DNA from: DATKJS01 sp964551995
GTDB taxonomy: Bacteria > Acidobacteriota > Aminicenantia > Aminicenantales > Saccharicenantaceae
Length of the DNA stretch: 64,000 nt
Reading direction: 5' to 3'
NCBI GenBank assembly: GCA_964551995.1
Contig: CAZKFD010000005.1
Location: 119,936 to 183,935, forward strand
The notes under the pieces: generated by a model
Databases searched by the model: none
Told to the model about the DNA's origin: nothing
What the model saw: only the letters and a program-made list of their open reading frames with translations
Part shown: positions 1 through 7,125 of the stretch, in pieces
Position numbering within the stretch: the stretch's first letter is position 1
How the letters are laid out: every line of letters begins with the position of its first letter
Made by a program: the position numbers and the translations under genes

Positions 1-2
1 AG

Positions 3-221
3 GGAGAGCCGTGGGTCTTGGAAACGTCCATCTTCGGCACGACGTTCCACGTCAGCGTCTCCGACGAGGAGGAAGGCCGCCGGCTCGTCCGGCAGCGCCT
101 CGAGCGGGAGGGCATCATGCTCCGCCGCGCCGACCGAATCATGCCGTCCCTGGAGGACGTCTTCATCCACAGGATCGAGGAACGCTCGCGGCCGGCGTCC
201 GGCGCGGAGGAAAGGACATGA
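3..221 (+). CDS. ABC transporter ATP-binding protein, C-terminal end (partial)
   Basis: Only the last ~72 codons are in the window; the frame is open back to the left edge, so the start and the Walker motifs lie outside. The end of the protein (SLEDVFIHRIEE) is the usual tail of ATPase subunits of ABC-2 type exporters, where the phrase 'P(S/T)LEDVF' closes the regulatory domain. The stop codon overlaps the ATG of the first permease gene by four bases (ATGA), so this is the first visible gene of a three-gene exporter operon: ATPase, permease, permease, the same arrangement as YbhF-YbhS-YbhR. The substrate cannot be read from the sequence. Family assignment is firm; its role in drug or lipid export is inference. 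Confidence 0.85.
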   Translation, partial: GEPWVLETSIFGTTFHVSVSDEEEGRRLVRQRLEREGIMLRRADRIMPSLEDVFIHRIEERSRPASGAEERT

Positions 222-1390
222 TCGGGTCTCTCTTCCACGGCGTCTGGCCCTTCATGAAGAAGGAGCTCCGCCAGATCCGGAGGGACACCCGGTCGCTCAT
301 TTTCATGATCTTCATCCCCGGCTTCATGCTCTTCATGTTCGGCTACGCGCTGAATTTCGACGTCAAGCACATCCCTCTCGCGGTCGTCGACCAGGACGGG
401 AGCCGCGCCAGCCGCGATCTCATCGACAAGTTCCGGACGACCGAATATTTCGACCTCAAGGCCGTTCTGCCGAAGACCTCCGGGATCGACCCGCTCATGG
501 GCCGGGAGCGCATCCGCGCCGCGCTCGTCATTCCCGTCAGGTTCTCCGAGGACCTGCTGGCTGGGCGGAGCCCCGCGGTCCAGTTCATCGTGGACGGTTC
601 GAACGCCATGAGCGGCGAGACGGCCGCCGGCTACGCCGGCGCCATTCTCCAGAGTTATTCGACGAACATCACGCTCGCCTCCCTCGAGAGCCGCGGCGTC
701 GCGGCCGGGGAGGTGCCGTTTGACGCCCAAATCCGGGTTTGGTACAACCCTGAGCTCCGGAGCGCCAAGTTCCTCGTCCCCGGCCTCATGGCCTTCATTC
801 TCATGGTCATTCTCACGGTTTCGACGGCCTTCTCGGTCGTGCGCGAGAAGGAAAAGGGAACGATGGAGCAGATCATGGTCTCTCCCGCCCGGCCCGCGCA
901 TCTCATCTTGGGCAAACTCCTGCCTTATGTCCTGATCTCCCTCGTCGCGGCCCACCTCGTCCTCGGCCTCGGCTGGCTCTTGTTCGGCGTGGATATCAAG
1001 GGGAGCTACCTCCTGCTCCTCATGACCATCGTCCTGTTTCTCTTTTGCGGGCTGGGCCAGGGAATCCTGATTTCCGCCCTCACCCAGACCCAGCAGGTGG
1101 CTTTCCTCATCTCGGTCTTCACGACCTTCCTGCCCACGTTCATCCTCTCGGGCTTCGCTTTTCCGATCAGCAACATGCCGGCCTTTGTCCAGGGCGTCAC
1201 CTACCTCGTGCCGGCCCGCTATTTCCTCGTCGCCCTCCGGGCCATCATCCTGAAGGGAGCGGGCTTCCGAGCCTTCTGGGACCAGACCCTGTTCCTGTCG
1301 GGGTTCACGGTCCTGGCGCTGGGGATCAGCATGTGGAGCCTCCGGCGGCGCGGGGTACGCGGGGGCGGCAAGAACAGGAGGACCGCATGA
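218..1390 (+). CDS. ABC-2 type transporter permease (YbhS/YhhJ-like)
   Basis: Integral membrane subunit of an exporter, 390 residues. A cytoplasmic start (FMKKELRQIRRD) leads into a first membrane segment at about residues 27-47, then a ~150-residue extracytoplasmic domain containing VVDQDGSRASRDL, then five clustered membrane helices. The linker VVREKEKGTMEQIMVSP, between helices 2 and 3, is the family signature that contacts the ATPase. The start at 218 is chosen because it makes an ATGA overlap with the ATPase stop; a longer frame starting at 11 would overlap the ATPase gene. It is paired with a second permease immediately downstream, so the transporter is probably a heterodimer. Substrate unknown. 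Confidence 0.93.
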   Translation: MIGSLFHGVWPFMKKELRQIRRDTRSLIFMIFIPGFMLFMFGYALNFDVKHIPLAVVDQDGSRASRDLIDKFRTTEYFDLKAVLPKTSGIDPLMGRERIRAALVIPVRFSEDLLAGRSPAVQFIVDGSNAMSGETAAGYAGAILQSYSTNITLASLESRGVAAGEVPFDAQIRVWYNPELRSAKFLVPGLMAFILMVILTVSTAFSVVREKEKGTMEQIMVSPARPAHLILGKLLPYVLISLVAAHLVLGLGWLLFGVDIKGSYLLLLMTIVLFLFCGLGQGILISALTQTQQVAFLISVFTTFLPTFILSGFAFPISNMPAFVQGVTYLVPARYFLVALRAIILKGAGFRAFWDQTLFLSGFTVLALGISMWSLRRRGVRGGGKNRRTA

Positions 1391-2514
1391 GGGCCGTTCT
1401 GGTCATTCTCTGGAAGGAGTTCATCCAGCTCCGGCGCGACCCGCGCCTCCTGCCGGTGATCTTCATCTCGCCCGTCATCCAGCTGCTCCTCCTGGGGTAC
1501 GCCGCGAACCTCGATGTCAAGAACATCCCTTCGGTCATCTGCGACTTGGACCGTTCGGCGGCCAGCCGCGACCTCATCGACCGGTTCGTCAACTCGGGGT
1601 ACTTCACCGTCAAAGCGCGGCTGGACCGGATGGACGTGATTGACGGCTACCTCGATAACGGCGCGGCCTCCATGGCCTTTATCATCCCCTGGGGTTTCGG
1701 GGACAAGAGGGCCGGGCTCAAGGACGCCTCGGTCATGATCATCGCTGACGGGTCGGAAAGCCAGTCTGCGACAATCGGCGTCAATTACGCGGTGATGATC
1801 CTCAATGATTATGCTCAGGGGATTATCCTGAGGGCCTTCGAGAGGCGGACGAGCCGGGGAATCCGGCCGGTCGTCGTCAGTCCCCACGTCCGGGTCTGGT
1901 ACAACCCCGCACTCAGCAGCCGGAACTTCATGGTGCCCGGCGTCCTCGGCCTCATCCTGATGATCGTGACGACGTCGCTCGCCTCCATCGGCATCGTCCG
2001 CGAAAAGGAGACGGGGACCATGGAACAGCTCATCGTGACCCCGATTCGGCCCTACCAGCTCGTCCTCGGCAAGCTGGCACCGTTCGTCCTCATCGGGCTC
2101 GTCGATGCGATGTTCGTTGTCGCCGTCGCCAAGTGGTGGTTCCTCGTCCCCCTCCGGGGGAACGTGCTCCTGCTTTTCGCCCTGTCCCTGGCCTTCATGC
2201 TCAACACCCTGGGCATCGGACTTTTCGTCTCGACCATCTCGAGAAACCAGCAACAGGCCATGCTCACGTCATTGTTCTTTATCCTGCCCATGATCCTTCT
2301 CAGCGGTTTTGTCTTTCCGATCGAGAACATGCCGAAGTTCTTCCAGTACGTCACCCTGATCGTCCCCATCCGCTATTTCTTCGTCATCATCCGCGGCCTC
2401 ATGCTCAGAGGCTCGGGGTGGCGGGAGCTGTGGGACCAGGCCACGGCGCTCCTCATTTTGGGGGCCGTCCTCTTCGGCCTGAGCGTCGCCCGCTTCCACA
2501 AGAAGCTCGATTAG
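1387..2514 (+). CDS. ABC-2 type transporter permease (YbhR-like)
   Basis: Second permease of the exporter, 375 residues, clearly homologous to its upstream neighbour: same N-terminal basic segment (LWKEFIQLRRDP), single helix, large external domain with DLDRSAASRDLID, signature VREKETGTMEQLIVTP and five C-terminal helices. The start at 1387 overlaps the previous stop as ATGA, implying coupled translation and one-to-one subunit assembly. The two permeases probably arose by tandem duplication. It ends at 2514, 23 bases before the convergent queA stop. Confidence 0.93.
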   Translation: MRAVLVILWKEFIQLRRDPRLLPVIFISPVIQLLLLGYAANLDVKNIPSVICDLDRSAASRDLIDRFVNSGYFTVKARLDRMDVIDGYLDNGAASMAFIIPWGFGDKRAGLKDASVMIIADGSESQSATIGVNYAVMILNDYAQGIILRAFERRTSRGIRPVVVSPHVRVWYNPALSSRNFMVPGVLGLILMIVTTSLASIGIVREKETGTMEQLIVTPIRPYQLVLGKLAPFVLIGLVDAMFVVAVAKWWFLVPLRGNVLLLFALSLAFMLNTLGIGLFVSTISRNQQQAMLTSLFFILPMILLSGFVFPIENMPKFFQYVTLIVPIRYFFVIIRGLMLRGSGWRELWDQATALLILGAVLFGLSVARFHKKLD

Positions 2515-2537
2515 AGGGCGCGGACACCCTGCGCTCG

Positions 2538-3644
2538 CTAAAGGATCAGCATGCAGTCGCCGTAGGAAAAAAAGCGGTAGCGCTCCCGGACCGCTTCCCG
2601 GTAGGCCTCCAGGAGGAGCTCCCGGCCCGCGAAGGCCGAGGCGAGCATCAGGAGGGTGGATTTCGGGAGATGAAAATTCGTCAGGAGCCGGTCGATGACG
2701 CGGAACTCGAACCCCGGATAGATGAAAAGGGAAGTCGCGCGCCGGCCGGAGCGCACCGCTCCGTCGCGCCAGGCGCTTTCAAGGGCTCGGATGACCGTCG
2801 TCCCGACGGCCGCGACGGGCCGCCGCCCGGCTTTCGCGACATTGATCCGCCGGGCCGCCGCCGGCGGCACGGAGTACCATTCCTCAAGCATCCTGTGATC
2901 CGTGACGATCTCCGCCCGGACGGGCTGGAAGGTCGCCAAGCCGACGTCGAGGGTGACCTTCGTGATTCCGGCCCCGGCGCGCTCGAGCCCGGCCAGTGTC
3001 TCTTGTGTAAAGTGGAGCCCGGCCGTCGGCGCAGCCACCACGCCGTCTTTCCTGGCGAAAATGGTCTGGTATCGCTCGAGATCCCCGGCGCGGAGGCTCT
3101 GATCCTGTCGTCGCCTCTTGATGTAGGGCGGCAGTGGGGCATAGCCGATCGATTCGAGGTGCGAGCGGACGTCGGGCCGGCCGAAGCGGAGGACACGCCG
3201 TCCTTCGGGCCCTGCCTCCTCGACTGACGCCTCCCATCCCCGGCCGAAGCTCGCCCGGTCGCCCCGGTGGAGCTTCCGGGCGGGGCGGCACAGGACCTCC
3301 CAGGCTCCCGGCTCGATCTCGCGCACGAACAGGAACTCGATCTTCGCCCCGCCGCGCTCCCCCCAGGCCCTGGCCGGGATGACCCTGGCGTCGTTCAGGA
3401 CGAGAAGGTCTCCGGCCGAGAAAAATTCCGGGAGCTCCCGGAATCTCCGGTGGCTCGTCCGTCCGGTCCGCCGCTCGACGACCATCATCCGTGAGTCGTC
3501 ACGGCGGGGGAGGGGACGCTGGGCGACGAGTTCGGGCGGGAGGTCGTAATCGAAGTCCGCGACCTTCAGCGGGGGGCCGGCCGCGCCGCGTCCGGGCGCG
3601 GGGGGCCGGCACTCCGCCTCACCGGTCTTCATCGGAATCGTCAT
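2538..3644 (-). CDS. queA: S-adenosylmethionine:tRNA ribosyltransferase-isomerase QueA
   Basis: Transfers and rearranges the ribosyl group of SAM onto 7-aminomethyl-7-deazaguanine in tRNA to give epoxyqueuosine, the penultimate queuosine step. Recognised by VADFDYDLPPELVAQRPL near the N terminus, RDDSRMMVV, the APTAGLHFT segment and the C-terminal NFHLPKSTLLMLASAFAG, all standard for QueA. The 368-residue frame has about 26 residues before the usual QueA start; an internal ATG at 3632 is an alternative, and the true start may be further in. It is the last gene of the yebC-ruvCAB-queA minus-strand cluster, 33 bases after ruvB; ruv-queA neighbourhood is common in bacteria. No other queuosine genes are in the window. 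Confidence 0.95.
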   Translation of the reverse strand: MTIPMKTGEAECRPPAPGRGAAGPPLKVADFDYDLPPELVAQRPLPRRDDSRMMVVERRTGRTSHRRFRELPEFFSAGDLLVLNDARVIPARAWGERGGAKIEFLFVREIEPGAWEVLCRPARKLHRGDRASFGRGWEASVEEAGPEGRRVLRFGRPDVRSHLESIGYAPLPPYIKRRRQDQSLRAGDLERYQTIFARKDGVVAAPTAGLHFTQETLAGLERAGAGITKVTLDVGLATFQPVRAEIVTDHRMLEEWYSVPPAAARRINVAKAGRRPVAAVGTTVIRALESAWRDGAVRSGRRATSLFIYPGFEFRVIDRLLTNFHLPKSTLLMLASAFAGRELLLEAYREAVRERYRFFSYGDCMLIL

Positions 3645-3677
3645 CTCGGGGCTCGGGAGATCGGGGCTCTGGTCCCC

Positions 3678-4745
3678 TCAGTCCTTGAAGAGCTTCTTCT
3701 GGGCTCCTGCGGGCGGCTTTCCGCGGGGCCTTCCGGCGCCCCGGCTGCGGGCCGTGTCGTACTCATAGCCGAGGTGGGCGTAGGCCCGCGGGGTGATGAC
3801 CCGGCCGCGGATGGTCCGATCCAGAAAGCCGATGCGCATGAGGAAGGGCTCGTAGATCGACTCGATCGTGTCCTTCTCCTCGTCGATGGCGGCGGCGATC
3901 GTGGCGATCCCGACGGGCCCGCCGCCGAAGCTCTCGATGATGGTCGAGAGGATCTTGCGGTCGACGTCGTCCAGGCCGAGCGCATCGACCTCCATCATGT
4001 CCAGGGCCTTGCGGGCCTCTCCGGCCGTGATGACGCCGTCACCCTTGACGTCCACGTAGTCGCGGACGCGCCGCAGCAGCCGGTTGGCGACGCGCGGCGT
4101 GCCCCGCGACCGGAGGGCGATCTCGCCGGCCCCCGCGTCGTCGATGCGGACCTTGAGGATCCCGGCCGACCTTTGAATGACCTTCTTCAGGTCGTCGTCC
4201 CGGTAGTAGTCCAGTCGGTGGATGATGCCAAACCGTCCCCGGAGCGGGGCCGTGATCCGGCCCGCCCGGGTCGTAGCCCCGATCAGCGTGAATTTCTTGA
4301 GCTTGAGCTTGTGGCTGCGGGCGCCGGGGCCTTGGCCGATGACGATGTCCAAGCAGAAGTCCTCCATGGCCGAATAGAGGATTTCCTCGACTGAGGGCTG
4401 CAGGCGGTGGATCTCGTCGATGAACAGGATCTCCTGGGCCTGCATGTTCGTCAGGATGGCCGAAAGGTCGCCCGTCCGCTCGATGACAGGGCCGGCGGTG
4501 GGCTTGATGGGCACGCCCATCTCCTTAGCGATCAGGTAGGCGAGGCTGGTCTTGCCGAGGCCCGGGGGGCCGTAGAGAAGAACGTGGTCGAGTTGCTCGC
4601 CGCGCTTCTTGGCCGCCCCGATGAAGACCCGGAGGTTGGCCTTGATGTTCTCCTGGCCGACGAACTCGTCGAACGTTCTCGGCCGGAGGCTGTCCTCGAA
4701 AAGGACGTCCTCCCTCGTCCGGATGGGGCTGAGGATCGCGGGCAT
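3678..4745 (-). CDS. ruvB: Holliday junction branch migration helicase RuvB
   Basis: Hexameric AAA+ motor that drives branch migration of Holliday junctions together with RuvA; acts in cytoplasmic recombination repair. The 355-residue protein shows Walker A GPPGLGKT near residue 60, Walker B FIDEIHRL near 110, sensor GATTRAG near 160, and the C-terminal winged-helix domain (GGGPVGIATIAAAI, then FLMRIGFLDRTIRGR). It has the normal family length, with a basic Ala/Gly/Lys-rich tail of about 25 residues. It follows ruvA after 103 non-coding bases in which no gene or clear hairpin was seen. Confidence 0.98.
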   Translation of the reverse strand: MPAILSPIRTREDVLFEDSLRPRTFDEFVGQENIKANLRVFIGAAKKRGEQLDHVLLYGPPGLGKTSLAYLIAKEMGVPIKPTAGPVIERTGDLSAILTNMQAQEILFIDEIHRLQPSVEEILYSAMEDFCLDIVIGQGPGARSHKLKLKKFTLIGATTRAGRITAPLRGRFGIIHRLDYYRDDDLKKVIQRSAGILKVRIDDAGAGEIALRSRGTPRVANRLLRRVRDYVDVKGDGVITAGEARKALDMMEVDALGLDDVDRKILSTIIESFGGGPVGIATIAAAIDEEKDTIESIYEPFLMRIGFLDRTIRGRVITPRAYAHLGYEYDTARSRGAGRPRGKPPAGAQKKLFKD

Positions 4746-4848
4746 CGGAGCTCTTCTCTATCTCATTGATATTGTACTCAAGAAGGTCCGGAAAACAACT
4801 GGGAACGTCGAGAGGGATGGCCGCGTCCGGCGAGCCTCCGGGCCGTCA

Positions 4849-5436
4849 TCAGAGTTTCGCCAGGCGCCTGAGGCAGTCCCGGAGCAGCTTTTCGAACCCG
4901 GAGTCCGCCTTCAGGGCGGCCACGGCCTGGTCGACGGCCCGCTCGACCTCCTTCCGCCGGAAGCCCATGTTGAGGAGGGCGGATACGAGGTCCTCTTTCT
5001 CCGGCGAGCCCTTGACGGCCAGGAGCTTCTCCTTCTCCTCGAGCTTTTCCTGGAGCTCCATCGTGATCCGGAGAGCAGTCTTCTTTCCGATGCCGGGCAC
5101 GAGCGAAAGGCGCGCGAGGTCGCTTTTGCGAATGGCCTCCTCGAGGTCTCCCGGCTCGATGCCGGAGAGGATGTTCATCGCGAGCTTGGGTCCGATCCCC
5201 GAGACCCCGATGAGCTTCAGGAACATGTCCTTCTCTTCCCGGGCGGCGAAGCCGAAAAGCTGCACGGAGTCGTCCGTGAGGTGCGTGAGGATGTAGAGCT
5301 CCGCGGGTTCACCGACCGCGCCGAGCCTGAAAAAGGTTGACAGGGAGATCAAGGCCCGGTATCCCACCCCTCCCGTGTCGATGACGGCCTCGCCGGGGGC
5401 CTTGGCGATGAGGATTCCCTTGAGATAGGCGATCAT
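4849..5436 (-). CDS. ruvA: Holliday junction DNA-binding protein RuvA
   Basis: Binds four-way junctions as a tetramer and loads RuvB. 195 residues: N-terminal OB fold (MIAYLKGILI...GGVGYRALIS), two helix-hairpin-helix motifs (GVSGIGPKLAMNILSG at about 73-88 and LVPGIGKKTALRI at about 108-120), an acidic/basic linker (EKLEEKEKLL) and the C-terminal three-helix domain that touches RuvB. The ATG overlaps the ruvC stop as ATGA, indicating translational coupling in the order ruvC-ruvA-ruvB. Confidence 0.98.
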   Translation of the reverse strand: MIAYLKGILIAKAPGEAVIDTGGVGYRALISLSTFFRLGAVGEPAELYILTHLTDDSVQLFGFAAREEKDMFLKLIGVSGIGPKLAMNILSGIEPGDLEEAIRKSDLARLSLVPGIGKKTALRITMELQEKLEEKEKLLAVKGSPEKEDLVSALLNMGFRRKEVERAVDQAVAALKADSGFEKLLRDCLRRLAKL

Positions 5437-5936
5437 CGGGGCAGAAACCCTTCCTGTCTGAGCCGAGAGAGCCGGGTGTTGAGGTGACAGATGGCCGCGG
5501 CCAGGGCATCCGAGGCGTCCAGGGGGATACTGTCGTCTGCGAGGCCGAGAAGCTCCCGGACCATGGCCAGGACCTGCGCCTTGTCGGCCTGGCCGTAGCC
5601 CGTGACAGCTTTCTTGATCTCGAGCGCCGAGTATTCGAAAAAGCCGCAGCTCGTCCCGGCTATGGCCACGAGGACGGCCCCTCTGACTTGGCCGAGGAGG
5701 AGGGCGGTTTTCACATTCCGGGCGTAGAATGGGTTCTCGATGGACGCCTCGTCCGGCTCATACGAACGGATGAGCTTTTCGACCTCCTCGCGGATCTCGT
5801 TGAGTTTCCGGTGAAAAGGGGATCGGGCCGTGGTCCGGATGACCCCGAACGCGAGGGGCCGGGTGCGGTCGCCGTCCCCCTCGATGATGCCGAATCCCGT
5901 GGACTGGAGACTGGGATCGATCCCGAGGACCCTCAT
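5433..5936 (-). CDS. ruvC: Holliday junction resolvase RuvC
   Basis: Endonuclease that cuts Holliday junctions symmetrically. The start at 5936 (MRVLGIDPS) gives 167 residues, the normal size, and lies 16 bases after the yebC stop; the longer open frame to 6029 would overlap yebC and adds residues with no family counterpart. The four catalytic acids are visible: Asp in GIDPS, Glu in SIENPFYARN, and the two Asp of DASDALAAAICH. Middle gene of the yebC-ruvC-ruvA-ruvB operon. Confidence 0.97.
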   Translation of the reverse strand: MRVLGIDPSLQSTGFGIIEGDGDRTRPLAFGVIRTTARSPFHRKLNEIREEVEKLIRSYEPDEASIENPFYARNVKTALLLGQVRGAVLVAIAGTSCGFFEYSALEIKKAVTGYGQADKAQVLAMVRELLGLADDSIPLDASDALAAAICHLNTRLSRLRQEGFLPR

Positions 5937-5952
5937 GGACCTGGACAGGCCG

Positions 5953-6708
5953 TCAGCCGGCTTGGGAGAAGCTGGCGATTTCCTCTTCCGAGATGTCGAA
6001 GTTGGACGAGACGTTCTGGACATCGTCATGGTCCTCGAGCTCCTCCAGCAACCGCAGGACCTGCTGGGCCTCCTTGCCCTCGACCTTGACGTAGTTCTGG
6101 GGGAGGAAGCCGACCTCGGAGGCAGCGACCTCGATCCCCGCCTTCTTGACAGCCTCGAGGACGGGTTCGAAGTTCTCGGGTGTCGTGATGACCTCGTAGT
6201 TCGAGCCGTCGTCCTTGATGTCGTCGGCGCCGGCGGCCAGGGCGGCGTCCATGAGGATGTCCTCGGAGGCTTTGACCTTCTCGATGCTGATCGAGCCCAT
6301 CCGCTTGAACATCCAGCCGACGGAGTTGGATTCGCCGATGCGGCCGCCGTTCTTGGTGAAGATGTGGCGGAGCTCGGAAACGGTCCGGTTCTTGTTGTCG
6401 GTCACAGCCTGGAGGTAAATGGCGACGCCTCCCGGGCCGTAGCCTTCGTAGACGACCTCCTCGTAGCTGGCGCCCTCGAGCTGGCCCGTCCCTTTCATGA
6501 TGGCCCGCTTGATGTTGTCGGCCGGCATGTTCGCCGCCCGTGCGTCGTTGATGGCCTTGCGCAGGCGCGCGTTCTTATCGGGGTCGCCACCGCCGGCCCG
6601 GGCGGCCATGCTGATCTCCCGGATGAGCCGGGTGAAGATCTTGCCGCGCTTGGCGTCCGTGGCCGCCTTTTTATGCTTGATCGAAGCCCATTTTGAATGT
6701 CCGGACAT
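5953..6708 (-). CDS. yebC: YebC/PmpR family protein (translation-associated or regulatory)
   Basis: 251 residues starting MSGHSKWASIKHKKAATDAKRGK, the invariant opening of YebC/TACO1 proteins; also KNARLRKAINDARAANMP and GGRIGESNSVGWMF. The family is reported both as a transcriptional regulator and as a factor that helps ribosomes through proline-rich stretches; the sequence cannot separate these. The start at 6708 is set by the family and by AAGGAGAGG seven bases upstream; the open frame extends to 6783 but that part is promoter. It heads the ruv operon, a frequent bacterial arrangement. Confidence 0.97.
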   Translation of the reverse strand: MSGHSKWASIKHKKAATDAKRGKIFTRLIREISMAARAGGGDPDKNARLRKAINDARAANMPADNIKRAIMKGTGQLEGASYEEVVYEGYGPGGVAIYLQAVTDNKNRTVSELRHIFTKNGGRIGESNSVGWMFKRMGSISIEKVKASEDILMDAALAAGADDIKDDGSNYEVITTPENFEPVLEAVKKAGIEVAASEVGFLPQNYVKVEGKEAQQVLRLLEELEDHDDVQNVSSNFDISEEEIASFSQAG

Positions 6709-6737
6709 TGCCCTCTCCTTGTAATGCGAGCGCGAGA

Positions 6738-6766
6738 ATTTTAGCATAAACGGACGGACGGTGCAA
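6738..6766 (-). promoter_or_regulatory. Promoter of the yebC-ruvCAB-queA operon
   Basis: On the minus strand TTGCAC (6766-6761) and TAAAAT (6743-6738) are separated by 17 bases, and the -10 is preceded by TGC (extended -10). The predicted transcription start is about 20-25 bases before the yebC ATG, leaving room for its Shine-Dalgarno sequence. Sequence-only prediction. Confidence 0.6.
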
Positions 6767-6807
6767 ACTCCGGGCCGCGGCACCCGGGGGAGGATCGGTC
6801 GGGCTTA

Positions 6808-6830
6808 ATTCCTATATATTCTATAGGAAT
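6808..6830. promoter_or_regulatory. Perfect inverted repeat, candidate operator of the copper operon
   Basis: ATTCCTATA (6808-6816), a 5-base spacer, then TATAGGAAT (6822-6830): a perfect 9-bp dyad. It sits immediately upstream of the promoter of the DUF2892-copA operon, centred about 46 bases before the predicted transcription start, and about 65 bases upstream of the divergent yebC promoter. AT-rich dyads at such positions are typical of metal-responsive regulator sites, but no regulator gene is adjacent and the class cannot be assigned. Confidence 0.55.
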
Positions 6831-6858
6831 CGCGTAATATAAGCGGTTGTGCTATAAT
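6830..6858 (+). promoter_or_regulatory. Promoter of the DUF2892-copA operon
   Basis: Extended -10 TGCTATAAT (hexamer 6853-6858) with no good -35; the 17-bp position (6830-6835) reads TCGCGT. A weak -35 with a dyad just upstream suggests activator dependence. The leader runs about 27 bases to the ATG and carries AAGGAGGAG. Confidence 0.6.
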
Positions 6859-6891
6859 TTTTTTGCTTCAGCGCGGCCGGAAGGAGGAGCT

Positions 6892-7125
6892 ATGAAAACG
6901 AACATGGGAGGAATCGACCGCATTCTAAGGATTGTCCTGGCGGTCGTCGTGGCTGGCCTGCTTGTCCTCAAACAGATCACAGGGACAGCGGCCATCATCC
7001 TGGGGATCATCGCCGTCATTTTCTTCCTGACAAGTCTCGTCGGGTTTTGCCCTCTGTATGTTGTCCTCGGGGTCTCAACGAAGAAGAAGCCGGCAAGCTC
7101 GGGACCGACGAGGCTGGATGTCTGA
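6892..7125 (+). CDS. DUF2892 (YgaP-type) small membrane protein
   Basis: 77 residues with N-terminal MGGIDRILRIVLAVVVAGLL and a second membrane segment IILGIIAVIFFLTSLVGFCPLYVVLG, the hallmark of DUF2892 proteins (NxGxxDRxxR, two helices, GFCPLY). The start at 6892 follows AAGGAGGAG by two to three bases. Members of this family often stand alone or attached to rhodanese or metal-resistance genes; their function is not established. The stop lies inside the copA start region (8-base overlap), so it is co-translated with the copper pump; a role in metal stress is inferred from this only. Confidence 0.88.
   Translation: MKTNMGGIDRILRIVLAVVVAGLLVLKQITGTAAIILGIIAVIFFLTSLVGFCPLYVVLGVSTKKKPASSGPTRLDV

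Noticed and set aside
3644..3678. preQ1 riboswitch before queA
   Set aside because: queA is the fifth gene of an operon, 33 bases after ruvB; no aptamer fits.
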